In this document: positions 1 through 13,800 of the stretch, in pieces
How positions within the stretch are numbered: position 1 is the first letter of the stretch
Layout: the number at the start of each line of letters is the position of its first letter
Origin: JBBQTU01 sp038213005
GTDB lineage: Bacteria; Planctomycetota; Phycisphaerae; Tepidisphaerales; Tepidisphaeraceae
Assembly: GCA_038213005.1 (NCBI GenBank)
Contig: JBBQTU010000034.1
Coordinates: forward strand, 1-24,400
Direction: 5' to 3'
Length of the DNA: 24,400 bases
Translations under genes and position numbers: made by a program
Notes under the pieces: model-generated
Told to the model about the DNA's origin: nothing
What the model saw: only the letters and a program-made list of their open reading frames with translations
Database searches by the model: none

Positions 1-1890
1 GGCGATGGGAGTCCACGGACGTCCGAAGTAGATCCGTGACTTGCCGCCGGCCTGGTCGAGCAGGCCGAAATCATCGTGTCCATCGTGGTTCAGGTCACCC
101 ATCACAACCGGCGCAAGGTAGCGGGCATCGTCACGATTGGCCGGCTCAATGACAACGTCCGGCGTGGCAAACAGATCCGTGGCGAAATTGCGATCGGCGT
201 TAAGGAACAACTGATACACGTAGCGGCTGCTGGTCTGGCCGTTCTCCATCACCGAATCGGTTGCAATCGTCCCTCGACCCGCCAAATCGGCCTGCCCATC
301 CGCATCGGCATCGCCAATGGCATAGAGCGACGGGCCAATGAGATCCCGGACACTGTAGATGCCGCCTGAGGCCCCACTTACAATCGACGTCGACTCGATG
401 CCGTCAGAAAGACCAGGCGCAACCAGATCACGGATGCCATCGCCGTTGAGGTCGCCGGCGTTGGTGATACTCGGCGTGTAGGCCCATACCGTGAAACTGC
501 TGAGCAAGGCCGTCGTCGTGGAACTGGGCAGACTGTTGACGGTTTCCGAGCGGACCACATAGACGATTGCCGAATCATGGTACGAGAACCCGCCGCCAAT
601 TTCGGTGGCGCCGTCGCGGATAATCAATAGATCATCCCGGCCATCGCCCGTAAAATCACCCGCATTGGCAATATGCACAGCGCGCGACGATGTTGTGTGG
701 CTGATCGTCTTCAGCACGCTCGGTGCACTGACAGCGCGAACCTGAACGTCGTCCACAAACCAGCCTTCGTATTCGTTCAACGCCTCATCGACCGAGTCAA
801 ATTGGAACTTCACGACTATCTTGGCGGATGCGGTTAGTGAACCGATGCTGAGGTTCAGGTGCTGCCAGCCGGAGTCAGCATCCGTAAGCATTGTCACGCC
901 GTCAGCCGCAAAATTACTGGCCTTGAGTAGATAGTTTAAACCGCCGTCGGTGGACACGTAGATTCGAGCCTTGTCCCATGTTCCTGTCGGACTGCCGGAG
1001 ATGCTTCCCTCGGTGCGCAACCGGTAGCGCAATGCCACCTCGTAGGAGCCCGTCTCAGACACCTGATAGCCAGCGGTAAGCAACTCGCCTGCAACGCGGC
1101 TTCCGGTGCTGTAAGTGCCACCGCCGCTGGTGGGGCTTTCGCCCTGCCCGAAGTAGAAGCTGTTACTGCCTGTATGACCAAGGTCGTCAGCCCGGGCAGT
1201 CGTGACGTGCCACAGGTTTTCATAGCTGCCAACTGCGGCCAGCGAGAAACCAGTCCCCGTAGCGTCAACGTGGTTCGTCGCCAGCACACCGGATGACGTG
1301 GTCGTGACTGTCCCACCTCGGCGAATCTGGGTGTAGTAGACCTTGCTCGGATAGCTTCCCGTCGCATAGGTAAGGGCAATATCGTCGTAACCGTCGCCAT
1401 TGATGTCGCGAAGCGCCGTCGCGTCAACGGTTTCGGCCGGGACGGTCTGGATGCCATCGGCGCTTTCAACCAGGTTGATCTCTGACGGCCAGTTCGTCCG
1501 GCCCGAAAGAACGTACAGTCCCGTCTTGGAATAGGTCCGTCCGCCAACCCCCGTGGCATCCTGAGATGCGACGACGACCACCAGATCATCGGCACCCGTG
1601 ATGCCATTGAAATTGGCAGGACCCACGAAAATGCTCTGCGTCCCGAAGGAATAGGTTCCCACGGGGGCAGGCAAGATGACGCGCATCGTGCGGCTGTTCG
1701 CGCTCGTCAGCTCACCCGTGGTGGCCGAACCAAACGTGATCGTCGCATAGCTGACGCCGACGTATTCCTGCGGATGCAGTACGCCGGTGGCGAGGTATGG
1801 ATCCGTCGAAACGGTATTGCGCACGCCCGAGACGTAATCCTCAAACCCATCATTATCGATATCGCCGATGGGGATGAGTTTCGCCTGGTA
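1..1890 (-). other. FG-GAP beta-propeller with jelly-roll-like insert
   Basis: Several FG-GAP calcium loops are visible: GDIDNDGFEDY (near 1850), RDINGDGYDDI (near 1400), GDFTGDGRDDL (near 640), GDLNGDGIRDL (near 440), GDADADGQADL (near 315) and GDLNHDGHDDF (near 90). They recur roughly once per blade, as in integrin-alpha-like propellers. Between 735 and 1300 the propeller is interrupted by a Ser/Thr/Gly-rich beta domain that ends in EGWFVDDVQVRA, a typical last strand of jelly-roll or MAM-like carbohydrate-binding-type domains. The propeller may continue beyond the left edge. Confidence 0.72.
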
Positions 1891-4800
1891 GCCGCCATCG
1901 GCCGGGTTGACGACCGCCGAGGCACTGTCGGCATCAACGTGCGTCGTCTGGCTGACTGCGGGAAGAATATTCACGCGATAGCGACCCAGCGGGTCAGGCG
2001 GTGCCTGGTTGTCCTGTAAAGAGGTCAGTCCGAGTACCTGTCGAGCCTGATCGGTCGAACTGAAAGTCGCATAGAGGGTGCCGACACTCTTGAGATAAAT
2101 CCGCAGCCGGTCACCAGGTTCGTTCACCGCAAACGCACGATCGGAAATGCGCGCACTGGTCGAGCCGCCGTTGAACAGATTCGTAGTGCCAAAGGCCGTG
2201 TTCAGAGCCGTAACAATGGCGTCAGCATTCATTGTTGAGGTGACGTTGATCGAGACCTGATTGGTCACCTTGCCGTCGATATACAGATAGAAGCGCACTG
2301 CGGTATTCGCCGCCTTGATGGCAGTCGAGCCGGCAATGGAATTTGCCTTCACATTGACAACGTGCAGCAGGTAATACTCAGGAACGCCCGTCGCCTGGCT
2401 GTCAGGAACAAATGAATAGGTACCCGTGGCATCATCGCGCCTTGCAGCATACAGGTAGTAATTGTGGTCGCCGTTGAACCGGGCGTCATAGAAGACGTTC
2501 GCCGTGTCCTTGATGTCGACGCCCATCCCATCCTTCGTGAGGAACTCAACGTCAATCTGATCCCGCGTGAGCAGTGCGGTCGTGTCACTGCCAAAACCTT
2601 TCGCGGCCGATGGCGCCGGGAGCACATACCAGTCGCCACGGTCGCCATCGCCCAGGAGAAGATCGCCCAGCGTCTGGCCGCCACCCAGGCCATCAATCAC
2701 GCTGGCATTCTTCAGGCTATCATTGACGCCGGTGGTGGTGCCATGGGTGACAAAGTCATACCGGTCGGCCCCAACCTGGTTGGCTCCACCGATCAGCAGA
2801 TCCGAGCCGGTGCCGCCGACGATGGTATCGTCGCCGGTATTGCCGGAGATAAAATCACTGCCAGCGCCGCCATCGATTTCGTCATTGTCCGCGCCACCAT
2901 AAAGGCGGTCGTTGCCTTCACCACCCAGGACTGAGATACCCGCGAGCGCAGCGCCTTCCTGGCGATTGCCTGACGACATGCCCCACGATCCCTCGATCTC
3001 GTCCATGCCCGTGCCATCGACCAGTGGGAATGTGTATTGCGGATCAGCCCGCAATTCATCATCGCCAGCGCGCAAGTCAAAGGTCAGATGTTCAATATCG
3101 TGAGATTGGAAATTGGCATATCGCAATGCCCAGGTATTATCGTCAGTGACGAACTGCTGGTTCGCCACATCCCAGACCTTCGTAGCGATCTCGTAGATGC
3201 CGATGAACCGGCTATAACGCACGGTGACAAAGTCGGGGACCGCCCGCCCGAGATAATCGTAGTCGCCACCGAGGAACAGCACGCGGTCTTCACCGGTACC
3301 GCCGAACATCTCGTCGGCCAGTGTCAGCCGCAGTTCCGTCGGGGTACCATCCGGTATAGGCTCCGGATTCAGCCGCAGTTCATTACCATCCGGGGCAACA
3401 GCCAGCTTGTCCGGGATCACCTGGAAGGTATCGTTGCCTGGTCCGCCGAAAAGCAGGTCGCTGGCCTGCCGATCCTGGCCGCCGGAGAGCACATCATTAC
3501 CCTCGCCGCCGAAAATCCAATCTTCGTATGCTCCGCCCTTGAGAACATCATTGCCAGTACCACCGATGATGATGTCTGCGCGGTTAAGCTTTTTCGCATC
3601 ATATGCATCAAACACATCCGTGCCCGACGTACCGGAAATGGATATAGTCAGGTCATACTTCGCTGGCACGCTGTTGGTGGTTGTGACGCGCACATAGTAG
3701 GTGCGACCCTTGATCAGATCCTTCCCGCCCACCAGTTCCATGGTCGAACCGTTCATCCAGTACAGGTCTTTCCGCATCACCTCCACGCCGCCAAAGCTGC
3801 GCACGGAGATATCAACCCTGTTGTCATCCAGCAGGCGGAACTTGTACCAGTCAATATCCGCCGGGCTGTCGATGGTGAGATCCTTGAGCACCATCGAACC
3901 GGCGATGCCAATGGTCAGGCTCTTCTGCGCAGCAATCAGCCCCAAGCGGGTAGACGCCTGTGAATTGATCGAGGTCACAGTAATCAGCCCGCCCTGCCCA
4001 AACTGCACCGTGCGGATCGCCGGAACGGTGCCGACGCGCGTCGCGTAGAGCACGCCACTGAAAACGCTCGCATCAAGCGCGGCGTTGAGCGCATTGATCA
4101 CCGACACCAGATCATGCAGATCGCGCGAGAGCGTCAGCGTGGCACTGTCCGCGCCATAGCTGAGAGTTAGAATGGGATCCGCGCTCGCCATCGCATAGCT
4201 CGGATTTGTCTTGAGAACGGTCGGGTATCCGATCTGATACGCATGGTCGTCGAGGTATGCGACCACATCATTACTCGGTGAATCAGTGATATCCGGCAAC
4301 AGCGCTTCGCCACTGGCAATCTCAACCACATCGTCGCCCGCGCCGGCGTCCACCCACACCGTCTTCTGCACGGTAGGTCCAACATAGACCTTGTCGTTAC
4401 CTTCCAGGGCGTCAACAATGATCGCCATGAAGTCACCCTCGGCCGGCAGAATGCCCGCATCGGACATTTCCAGCGTCTTCCATGCAAGCTTGCGCGCTTC
4501 GGGATCGAGTTCCTGCATCTTCGCCAGATCAACTTGAAGGTCTTGCGGTTCCCAGATCAGGTTGCCATCGGAATCCACCGCCCCGAAATCGAGACGAACC
4601 TGCGCATCGAATGTCGAGACGCCGTTATTCGTCGTCAGCCGTGTGATGAGGTGATGGTACGAGAACATGCCAGGTTCAGTCACATAATCAACATGGATCA
4701 CGTCATCCGCACCGCTGCCAGCGTAATACCAGACACTATCGAGGGTCCGGGCATATTCCTTCCACTGGTCGTCCGCCGCGACGTCTCCAGAACTCTCAAA

Positions 4801-7800
4801 TAGCTCGCCAGTACGCGTGTACAAAACGTTCGTTCCTTTGCCGCCGTACATGAAGTCCAGCGCCGTTCCACCATAAAGGCTGTCGTTGTAGTCGCCGCCG
4901 AGCATGCGGTTCAGACCTGTCTGCTCCAGCGTGCGATCGGCACCAGCTCCCGGCTCCTTGTACAGCATTCCGGCGCTGTCCGCCCAGACGCCGAAACTGC
5001 CGGTATCTATTTCAATTGAGGCTGCCGCAGTCGAAAGCGACAAGTAGCCGCCCGACTCGCTCGCCGTTACGCCCGCTGGCAGAACCGCATTGAGCTGAGT
5101 AATCAGTTGTGCCCGCGTTGTGTTCGCCGGATTGGCAGCGAGGTTCACCTCAACCTCCGCCCCACCCGCTATGCGCAGCTTCATTGCCAGGTTGCTTTCC
5201 AGTACCCCGCTGGGGAACACAGGTGCAAAGGCCGTTATGCGCGCAGTGCCCTCACTATTGATCGCGCGCTGACCATTCACGAAGTGCAACGGACCGTACG
5301 GGTCGATGCTCCATGAGAAGATACGGTTTGTTCCAACACCGCCGATCTGATCATCATTGCCCGTACCACCAAACAATATGTCGTAATCTGACGGCGAACC
5401 GGTGCGCCCGCCCCACAGGCGATCATCGCCGCCAAACCCATACATCATGTCGCTGCCGTCGCTGCCATCAATGCGATCCCGGCCGCCGCTGCCCAGCAGC
5501 GTGTCGTTGCCCGGGCCGCCTTCCAGCATGCCAACCCAGTCCTTGCTGCGGGCATTCAACGACGACAGATTCACCGCGCCGGCTCCGCTTATAAAGCCGA
5601 TGTAGTCGTCGCCCATATTGCCATTGATCCGGAACTGCTCGATCAACGGCCTATGCGAACTGTCACTGGTCCGCCAATCCACCACAATATCGCGGGTCGC
5701 GCCGCCGCCAGTCTTATACGACACATGCAGCTTGTACGCCGACTCACTCAGCAGAATCCGATCGGCCTGGTCCGTCCCCTCTATCAGCAGAATGTCTGTC
5801 GAACCTTCGTCCGTTGTTCCTTCGCTCGGCCGATTAGCAAAATGCCCGTCCATCACATCGCCCAGCGTCGTATACAACGCCGATACATCAAGCTTGATGA
5901 CGTCGATGCCGCCGCCCCCATAGATCGTATCCTTGCCGTCCTGGCCTTCGAGCATGTCGGCGTCGCCGCCGCCCCATATCTCATCCGCCCCGCCGCCGCC
6001 GATAATCATGTCCTGTCCCAGATCGCCGTACAGCGTATCGGCGGCTCCGATGAGATCGGCCAATGAGTTCAGCGCATACCCCGGCCCAGCCAGCCAGTCC
6101 CCGTGCAGGTAGTCGTTGCCGCTATTACCTGCCATCAGGTCCTGGGCGGTGTTGCCGTACATCCAGTCGTTGCCGGACCCGCCATACATCTCATCGCCGG
6201 GGGCGTTGATCACCCCAATGCTCGGCGAATAGGCGTACATATAATCCGTCCCGTCGCCACCCCAGAGCCTCTGGCCAAGCTGGCTGGAGCCCGTTCCCGC
6301 ATCACCCCAAAGGTGATCTTCGCCGTCGTCACCATAGACCTGGTCAATTCCCGCACCGCCATAGAGCCAGTCATCATTAGAATTGCCGCGTAGGACGTCA
6401 TCACCGCCGCCGCCCAGGATCGTCTCATTCCCGGCGCCACCGTCGATGTAGTCGCTGCCGGCGTTGCCTTCCAGCCAGTCGTGGTCGCCGCCGCCAAACA
6501 CAAAGTCCTGGCCATCGCCCGCATAGATACTGTCCCGGCCATCATCCACCGAACCCGGGATCAACCCGAATGCCGGCGTGATCATCGGGGGGGTGTACGC
6601 GCCGGTCGCTCGCAGCCCAATGGCCCAGTCGGGCGGGAGCGTCAGATTCTCCGACACACTGAAGTAGCCCCAATCGTAAGACTGCTCGCCGCCCCAGATC
6701 ACGTCGTTTCCACCCTCGCCCTGGATGCTGTCATCACCTCGCCCGCCGACCACCAGATCATTGCCGCCACCCGCCCAGACGGTGTCATTGCCCTCTCCCG
6801 CCAGGATCGAATCGCTGCCAGAACCGGTCCGGATGCTGTCATGGCCGCCGTTGGCTGTGATACGGTTGTCACCGTCGCCGCCCATAATCGTATCGACGCC
6901 ATCGCCGGTGACGATCGTATCCGCGCCACTGCCCGACTCGACGTAATTGTCACCCTGCCCGGCATTGATCGTGTTGGCACCGTTGCCGGCGTAAATGCGG
7001 TCATTGCCCGCACCGGTGGTGATCGTATCCGCACCGGCCGACGTATAGATCGTGTTATTGCCCCCGGCGTCGGTCACCAGGTTGGCGAACAACTCGGCCG
7101 CCGCTGGCGACTCCCGCAGATCAATCAGGTCGTTACCCGTCCCAGCGATAACCGTCTCCGCGCCTGCGCCGCCTCGGATGGTATTGTCACCCTGGCCTGC
7201 GTCGATGTAGTCATCGCCCGCGCCAGAGTCGATCACATCCGCGCCCTGTCCGGCCGTCTCGCCAAGTCCCGCATAGATCGTATCGTTGCCCGCGCCGGCG
7301 TCGATCGTATCCCGCCCCGTTCCGCTGCGGATGTCATCCGTTCCCGACCCGGTCACCACGCGATTGTCACCATTGCCGGCAACCACGTTGTTGTCGCCGT
7401 CGTATGCAAAGATCTGATCGTTGCCGCTGCCCGTGGTGATGGTGTCACCGCCCAGCCCGGTATAGACCGTATTGTTACCCCCGCTATCGGTCACAACGTG
7501 GACTGCAAATTCAGTCGGCGAAGTGGCATTCCTCAAGTCGATCAGGTCATCGCCCGATCCCGCCACCACCGTCTCCGAGCCCGCTCCGCCCAGAATCGTA
7601 TTCCGACCGTTGCCGGCCTGAATGCTGTCATTGCCGTCGCCGGATTCAATGCGGTCGTTGCCCGCCCCTGCGATGATCGTATCATCGCCGGCATACGAGA
7701 AGACCTGGTTATCGCCTTCACCGGCATCGATATAGTCCGCTCCAAGGTCGCCGTGAATGGTGTCGTTGCCCGCGTTGCCCGAAATGATGTCCTGAGTGAA

Positions 7801-10800
7801 CGGCTCGCCGGCATACGTAACGCCGCCAGGGTTCGTTGCCACACCGCTGACGATGTAGTCATTGCCGGCATCTCCGGCGATCGTATCGCTGCCCAGTCCA
7901 CCGTAGATGCTGTCATTGCCGGCCCCGCCGGACACCTGGTCATTGCCCAGGCCGCCATCGAGCGTGTCATTGCCTTCGCCACCTTCGATGCGGTCATTGC
8001 CAACCCCGCCCGTGACCCGATCCGCGCCAGCGCCGGCATAGATCGTATCCAGGCCCTCGCCGCCATCGATCGTATCGCCCGCTCCGATCGCACTGTCGTC
8101 ATCATCACCATAGATCAGATCACTTCCGTCGCCGCCGGTGATCTGGTCCGACTGCAAACCGCCATAGATCGTGTCGTTACCCGCGCCGCCGCCAATGGTA
8201 TCGCTGCCGTCGCCGCCGCGGATCAAATCGTCGCCCAGTTCGCCGGTCAGGACATCGTTCCCCACGCCGCCATCAATCGTATCGCTCCCATAACTGCCGC
8301 TGATCGTGTCGTTGCCCTCGTTGCCCGAAAGCGAGTCAGCCGAATCGCCGCCCGTGATCCGGTCATTCCCGGCTCCACCGGAAATCGTGCTCGGGCCTCT
8401 GCCTGCCATAAGCACATCGTCGCCGTCCCCGCCAGCGATCGTCACGGGCTGGGTCACAGCGTTGTCCACGGTGATCACGTCATTGCCCGCGCCCGAACGG
8501 ACCAGGATCGTCTGCACCCCCTGGTATCGCTGCTGCTTGCCCATCGTGACAATGATGATCTCGTCGGCGGTGTTGCCACGCTTCAGAGTCACCTGATCCG
8601 CGCCATCGCTCAGGTCGCCATGAACGCGATTCGCTGCGAACTCACCGATATTCACCGTCAGCTTGCCGCTGCCATCAACGGTGCCCAGGATCGCATCGGG
8701 AGGAGCGGATGCCGCACCCGGCCGCGGAATGCTGAAATCAACCAGCGTAATCCGCGCCAGATCCCACTCCTTCGACCACGAGAACCAGCCGTAGCCCACC
8801 TCAACGTACGCGTTCAGGAACGCCTCCAGCTTCCCGCTGATATCAAAGACGCAGTCCGGGCGCAACATGAAGTTATCGACAATCTCGTTGACGCGCACCT
8901 TGCCGTCGTTGTTCGGGTCATTGAGGTTCATGTCAATGCCGGCATAGATCCCGCCGCCCACGCCGCCGCGGGCAATGCCCAGGTTCAATTCGCCGGCCGC
9001 GGTCAGTTCGCCATAGAGCACCAGTTCCGACACATCCGCCCCCGTGCCGTCGGCATTTGCCCGATCGCTGACATACAGCCCGTTAAGCACATCGGCCGCA
9101 TGGCCGCTCTGATAGGCATCGAAGAAACCCTGGGTGTCATAGCCAAATGCAAAATCGGCCGAGAACCCAATGGTGCCGCCAATCCGGGCCCCCAGCGGCC
9201 CGATGATCGGGAAATACTGGCTATAGCTGAACTCGAGGCCGATCTTGGGCATGTCATACGTGATCAGCTCGATATCCTTTTTACCCATGAGCAGCTTGAA
9301 GATGTTCATCGGGTCAGTCAGGATCGGCAGTTGCAGCGCGTCAACGCCCGAGCCGCTGTTCAGCCCGTTCATGGCATCGAGATAGTTCGATGCGTCTGCG
9401 TTTCCCAGCGATGTCATGGCCCCGGTGAGGGTGTACGCACTGGCCTCGGCGTCCTTGAGCAGAGTCGGGGAGCCGAAGGCGTCGTACGTGACGCCAAATC
9501 CGCCCAGTGGCAGATAGAGCTGGTCGCCAAACGTGGGAATGCCGTTGACCAGATCCGATATCTGGTCGGCTGACTCAATGAACGCCGCGATATCGGCATA
9601 TCCAAACAGCCCGGCCAGATCCACCAGCGTTACCGGCCCGGCCAGATCCGAAAGCACCGGCAACGGCGTCGTCAGGATATCCAGCACCGGGTCCAGCGGG
9701 GCAATCACTGTCTGGACCTTTTCCAGGATCGGCTTGACCAGGTCCGAGAAGAACTCGCCCATGTTCAGCCGCACATCCGTGAACGCGATCTCCGGCGTCG
9801 ACAGGTCGTAATTGCTGGAGCCCCCGAAGTTCCAGTAAAGATGCAGTTGCGCCCCCACCGATGGGAAGCTACTGGCCCCGCCAAGACTCGCTAAAAGGTT
9901 GAAATGCACTGCGGCCCGGGCATCCAGCGTTGCGGTAATTATGTCTGAGGGAGACGCCGATGAGATCTCCGCCAGGGTCAGCTTGCCATCGTGATTGGGA
10001 TCATCGATGTTGACGCTGAACCCGCCGATAAACTGGTTGCAGGCGCCCGTGGTATACAGGTTCGATAGATTGATGCCGCTCTTGGACAACGCTTCCGAAT
10101 CGTTCTTGATGTCGTCGCGCGTCATCGCCTCGACATCGAGCTGCAGGAACGCCAGGTTACCCGTGGCCGAAAGCGAGCTGAGGTCCACCGCGAAGTAGAT
10201 GCTCAGGTCCGTCGGCGCTGACACGTCAAAATAGACCCCGCTGGACTTGCTCACGCCAAATCCGAAGTCGAAATCGAATCCGACCTTCGCAGTGACCTGC
10301 CCGTCCACGTCCAACCCCAGCAGCGGGATCCCCAGGTCCAGCCCGAGCGGCAGCGCAAACGAGACAAGATCGCTGCCCAGATGCATCCCGAAATCCACGT
10401 TGCTCAGCGTGGCATCCATCACAATGTCATCAGGGGTGATGAAGCCGTCGGCGTTGTTGTCCTTAATCCAGTTCAGGTTACTAGGGCCAAGTACCTCCCA
10501 CAGCTTCTGCTTGACCATGGCTGCGGTCTTTTGGGGCGCGGTCGCGATGGCATCTACGAGATTCTCCCGCAGGTCGCGGATGAACTGCGACGCCTCGCTC
10601 AGCTTATCCCCGATCATCGGGAGATTGGCATTGAGCACGCGCGATCCCAACGCAGTCTCCAGCATCTGCAGCAGATTGGAAATTCCGCTGATCAGTGAGT
10701 CCAGACTGCCCGTCGACAGGTTCATCCCGTTGACAAACGAGCCGAAATCCGGCGCCGACGTGATGGCGAATGTATTGATTGGATCGCCCAGATCCGTGAC

Positions 10801-13800
10801 CCGTACCACCAGATCGGGCGTCAGCCGATTGGCCTGCGTCGGGAAGAACACCGGCAGATCCGCGCGCGCCTGCCCGCTCACATCCCCCTGGATGCTCGAC
10901 GTCAGCGCGTCAAATCCGTAATAGCGCGTCGAAGATGAAGGGAAGCCGAAGTGCAACGAAGCCGGAGCGCCACCGGCGGTACCGTTGGCCGAAATCGCCA
11001 CCCATCCCTTTTCCGCATCCGACCCGATGAACACTCCCAGTGGACCAACCGACGCCTGCGCCTTGATATTGGTGCTGTAGGCCTTGAACGTCGCGTCAAA
11101 CGACGACGAACCGTAGACGAACACATTGGAATCCAGCAGCCCGGTAAAGCCGCCGCCCGGTAGCATCTCCACACCGATGGACAGGTGGCTCGACAGGCTG
11201 CCCGCTGCGTCCAGCGTCCCACTAGTGCTGACATCCACCAGGCTCATCCCCGACAGTCCCGTCAGGCTGCCCAGGTCGAGGTTCAGCGACATCTTCGTAT
11301 TGGGATTCAGGCCTGTCGCATAGTTAAGGTCCAGCCGCACGGCCGGCTTGGCCGCATTGGAAAGATCCAGCGAGAAATGGATCGCAGAAGCTGGCAAACC
11401 CAGTTGTGTCTCAACGTAACTCTCCAGTTGCTCCAGAACCTTGTCCGGCTGATTCTCCAGCCGGTCTGCCAGAGCGACTAGCGCGCCGGCAAACTCCAGC
11501 GCGTCGCCGATGCTCTTATTCACAATCGGAATCTTCGCCTGCATGACATCCGTGCCGGCCAGATCACCCACATAAGTGAACAACGTCTTGACCAGCGCAA
11601 TCACGTCCTGGGCATCCATGTCCTTCCACACCACCAGGTCGCTCAGGCCAGGGAAGGTGACATTCAGACTGCTCAGATTCAGTGTCGGCACGACGCCGGT
11701 CAGCACGTCTGGCCACGAAATATCAATTCGCTTCTCCGCGCCCGACACAAACCCCGGCAATGCCGAGACTACCTTTACGGGCAGGTGCATCTCGGCCGCA
11801 TCCACCGTGACGAAAAAGTCAACGGCGTTCGCCAGCGTGCCGGTCTTGGCGGCATCGGCCAGCGCGGACAGGCGCATCGGGTCCACCCCCACCGAGAACG
11901 CAATGTTCAACTGCCCATTGGCATCATGAATTTGCAAGCCCAGCAGGCCCAGCGATGCCTCAAAGTCGGCGTCGGTCACCGCCGCGCTCAAGCTGGCCTG
12001 GATCGTCGCCGATTCCAGTTGTCCATGCTTCATCGCCGAATCGCCGTGCAGCGGACCCGAACGCAGCTCCGCAGCGCCTGTGTCTCCCTTGGTCGGGATG
12101 CCCAACTGCATCATCACCAGCGAGCCATTAACCGGCTTAACCTCAAACTCATTGATCGCCGCAGCGCCCGAATCGGTTGACCTGTCCTGCAGGCGGATGC
12201 ACTTGTCGGCACTGACATAGCTGGCCAGGAACTTGCCGCCCAGCCCGGCAGCCGATGCCGCCGTGTTGAGTTTCGCCAAGAAGCTGTTGATTGTCGCCGT
12301 CAAAGGGCTGCTGGCCAGCGAATCAAAATTAACGCTGAACGTCGAGCCATCGCGCAGACGAATCTCCACGTCCGCCTTGCCGTCGGAGATGATCTTCACC
12401 CCCCGGCCGTCATTCAGGCCGGCCAGAGTTGCCGTATTCGGGTCAATTGACACCGACGCCCCCAGCGGCAGCAGGTCCACACTGAGGACAAAATCGATGC
12501 CCACCTGCGGGTTGATCGCCACGTTCACATCGGATTTCAGCCCAAACAGCTTCTGCCCCGACAGGCCAATATTATCGAAGTCCATTTTGCTCGACTGAGC
12601 CACGGTCGGCGACTTCGCCAGATGGAACGTATAGGTCAGTTTCGGCGTCGCTCCGCCGCTATACAACACGTTCGTCAGCAGGCCCGGAAACAGAGCCGTC
12701 AGCTCACCAATCGAGTTGAACTTCGGCTGATTATTGTTCTGGGCATCGGTAAGCTGGTTCATGACCCGCGTCACATATGCCGTATCGATCCCCATCACAT
12801 CCGCCAGCGTCTTGCCCTTGAGCAGCGGCAACGGCACGTCCAGCGCATCGAGATTCCGCACGCTCGCCAGCGTCTCGCCCAGACTCTTAAGCACCTGGAT
12901 CATGCCCGCTGCATTCATGTTCTTGAATGGCAGCATGTCAGTCATGCTCGTGTGAATCACGACCGGGTTGTAAGTCAGCGTCGTCATCGTCGCATTGAAC
13001 AGCGACGCGTCGTTCAGGCCGAATTGCGCGCCGGGCGAGATCGCCACGCCGCCTACCGACCCCTGCAGCGGCAGCAAGATCGCCAGACTCGACGAGGTGA
13101 CCGTCACCGCGCTATGGCTGGCGACATAGCTCGCATTCAACGATGCCACAGAGAATGCGCTGCCCACGGCGACACTCGCCGCCAGGCTGCCTGTGACCGA
13201 ACCATTGACCACCGAACCACCCAGGAACCCAACATGCATCGCCGCGTTGATATTGGTAGCGCTCAGACTCGCATTCACGCCCATGCTGCCGACTTGAACG
13301 AAAGCACGATCATCCACCGTAGCGCCACGGGCGTTGTCAACACCGATCGTCACCGTCATCGTGGCGCTGGCCTGCAGCGTCGCCGTCACATCCGCATCCA
13401 GTGAAAGGTCGGAACCGAGCGTCGTGTTCAAATCCAGCTTCTGCGATCGGCTCACACTGGGCGCAAAGGTAAACTGGATCGCCGACCGCGTGATCAGATC
13501 ATCCAGGCTGGCGATGAAACTCACGCCCGACATCCCAGATATCCCGATGAACAAGTCCTTTATCTCTGCCATGCTTAGCGCAGCCGGATTCGCCAGCCTC
13601 GCCGTCAGCGGCACACAGATCCGCGTGTTGATGGTGTTCGCCAGGTCCAACATGCCGCTCAATGTCGGCAAGTCCGTTGCCCCTTCCACCTCGCTGAACA
13701 GGATCGGCCAACTCCACTGCCACTTCGCGGCCTCCATCATCGTGCCGACAAACTGCCGCAGAGCATCCGCCGCTTTCCGCAACCCCTCACGCTGTTCATC

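Noticed and set aside
3037..3963. A 308-codon plus-strand open frame
   Set aside because: It is antisense to the PPC-like and RTX part of the giant gene, with the same composition artefact.
5890..8493. Regular repeats that at first sight resemble a tandem DNA repeat or CRISPR
   Set aside because: The repeats vary in DNA sequence but keep the GGxGxDxhx protein pattern in one open frame, so they are RTX coding repeats.
6481..9573. A 1030-codon plus-strand open frame rich in Ile, Val, Ala, Asp and Arg
   Set aside because: It is exactly antisense to the RTX array. The repeated Gly/Asp codons on the minus strand read as GCC, ATC and GTC on the plus strand and yield no stops. It has no ribosome site or recognisable domain.
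12622..13404. A 260-codon plus-strand frame rich in Arg, His and Gln
   Set aside because: It is an antisense shadow of the giant gene, whose minus-strand frame has consistent domain-like sequence here.
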